A DNA stretch of 64,000 bases from Marthasterias glacialis (taxonomy: Eukaryota; Echinodermata; Asteroidea; Forcipulatida; Asteriidae): NCBI GenBank assembly GCA_911728455.2, contig OU452226.1, positions 9,771,498 through 9,835,497 on the forward strand, read 5' to 3'. The notes beneath the pieces are model-generated. The model saw only the letters and a list, made by a program, of their open reading frames with translations, was not told the DNA's origin and did no database searches. Of the stretch, positions 62,880 through 64,000 are shown one piece after another (position 1 is the first letter of the stretch; the number at the start of each line of letters is the position of its first letter). Position numbers and translations under genes: made by a program.

Positions 62880-64000
62880 AGGCATTTATATGGCACTGTA
62901 TGTAAAATACCACAAAGCACCTCACAATTAAACCATAAAACCTAGGTAATAATAGTACCTAAAAATAATATTAAAGATACTTAAAGTGTACAGAGAACAA
63001 GCCAAGTACGTAAACACGCAATCAAGGAAGTATAAATGCAAGAAAACAAAACTTAATGTAGAAAATACTTTACAAATCCAAAAACAAAGCATTAGAAATC
63101 TTATATAGGGGCTTACTGGCTGGACTGTCTGTCTCTGATTACGAGGCATATCTTTTAGCTACTGAACAAAACAATCTCACGTGATCCAAATAGAGGTAAT
63201 GGTGAGGTAGAACCACTTTTATCATAAATGAAAAATATTAATTTAAAAAAGTGTATTCTAGATGCATGTGTAGGAGTGTGTAGCGGCGTAGCCAAGCTTT
63301 TTTTACTGGATGCACACTGGAGGGGGGAGGGGTTGGGGGCAGGGGTTGGGGGCAGGGGCCATGTTTTTCAGTGAATTACATGTATCTGGATTATTTTCAT
63401 GGGGCACCTTAGGGGGCATCTTGGGGGGCATTGATGAATTGTGGGAGGGGGGAGGGCATAGCTACGCCGCTGGGAGTTTGATTTTATCAAAGATGCTTAA
63501 TTTAGGGGAGGGTAGATTGTGGTAGCGCCCTCTACCAGTGACCAAAAGTAATGAACATTATTGCTGAATATTGAATAACGAACAGTTGATATAGCATTTG
63601 GGGTGCACACACTGCGTAGTCTTCAAGGGTTCTCATTTTACGAATTGAAAGAGTGTATTTCAATTTCTGCCGATAAAGTTAAATCAAGAGGGGCTGACTT
63701 AACTTAAGGGAATGCAATAGTTTGAGCTTGTATAGGGAATAGTGAGTGTTGTATACAAGCGAATTAGAATTATACTTTTGATTATACTCTTGATAATGAA
63801 AACATGTAACTAGTGTTATGAGCAATTTAATTATACTTTAAATTAATTATTAAAATAAAAGACCCGTACCTCTGTTTTGATTATATTGTAACTTTCAATG
63901 TAAAACTACTTAATGTTTGTTGTCTTAAATAGTCTTTATTTTTACTTGTTAAGTGCATTTTGTAGTATGTAATAGGGTTTTTAGTTTCTACAAATAAACT
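62880..64000. other. Flank right of the satellite; one MITE, no gene
   Basis: AT-rich sequence with the hAT-type MITE at 63281-63472. No conserved coding frame recognised to the window end. Confidence 0.5.
63281..63472 (+). mobile_element. hAT-type MITE (192 bp), copy 2
   Basis: Left end TAGCGGCGTAGCCAAGC, right end GCATAGCTACGCCGCTG. Flanked by 8-mers GGAGTGTG (63273-63280) and GGAGTTTG (63473-63480), a target duplication with 7 of 8 matching. Interior shares GAATTACATGTATCT and G-rich stretches with 3773-3964, and the length is identical. Confidence 0.85.

Noticed and set aside
57815-62925. Very long open frames of about 1,640-1,700 residues on both strands
   Set aside because: They are by-products of a hexamer-based satellite with no stop in several phases; the translations are pure low-complexity (M-I-M, I-I-I-T-L, L-P-L-S-L).

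Overview
This is a eukaryotic, AT-rich, intron- and repeat-laden window, most likely from a marine deuterostome invertebrate. An echinoderm is my best guess, from the gene types plus the MITE and SINE families; I cannot name a species. Only two protein genes are firmly supported, both on the minus strand. The first is a complete nine-coding-exon matrix metalloproteinase (MMP) gene at 26534-35126, encoding 528 residues: signal peptide, cysteine-switch prodomain, furin-type RERR site, zinc catalytic domain and four-bladed hemopexin domain. The second is the first coding exon of a TRAF4-like RING-finger adaptor at 22075-22217; I could not find its other exons in the roughly 22 kb to the left.

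Layout. 1-22074: downstream side of the TRAF4-like exon (intron if the gene continues leftward), with no other coding exon I can defend, and many MITEs, SINE relics and inverted repeats. 22218-26533: between the two genes, largely unannotatable. 26534-35126: the MMP gene, whose introns carry several MITEs. 35127-41150: intergenic, with one exon-like block of unknown meaning. 41150-46260: a nested retroelement cluster, made of a broken DIRS-like fossil split by a CR1/L2-like LINE 3' end, followed by a decayed RTE-like LINE that itself contains a SINE-like insertion. 46400-50100: no recognisable gene. 50140-52960: about 0.69-kb unit in five tandem copies, each containing a 90-94 bp cassette with exon-like borders. 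54001-54200: a perfect-register 20-bp minisatellite next to a GC-rich structured island. 54600-57780: very AT-rich DNA with a (TA)n tract, a hammerhead-ribozyme-like core and an 88-bp tandem repeat. 57800-62870: a 5-kb hexamer-built satellite open in several frames on both strands. 63281-63472: a MITE matching one at 3773-3964, both 192 bp.

The MMP would be secreted, furin-activated and act on extracellular matrix; the TRAF4-like protein would act inside the cell in receptor signalling. Nothing in the sequence links the two. The strongest candidates for something not fitting ordinary annotation are the exon-like cassette array at 50.3-53.0 kb and the giant two-variant hexamer satellite at 57.8-62.9 kb.
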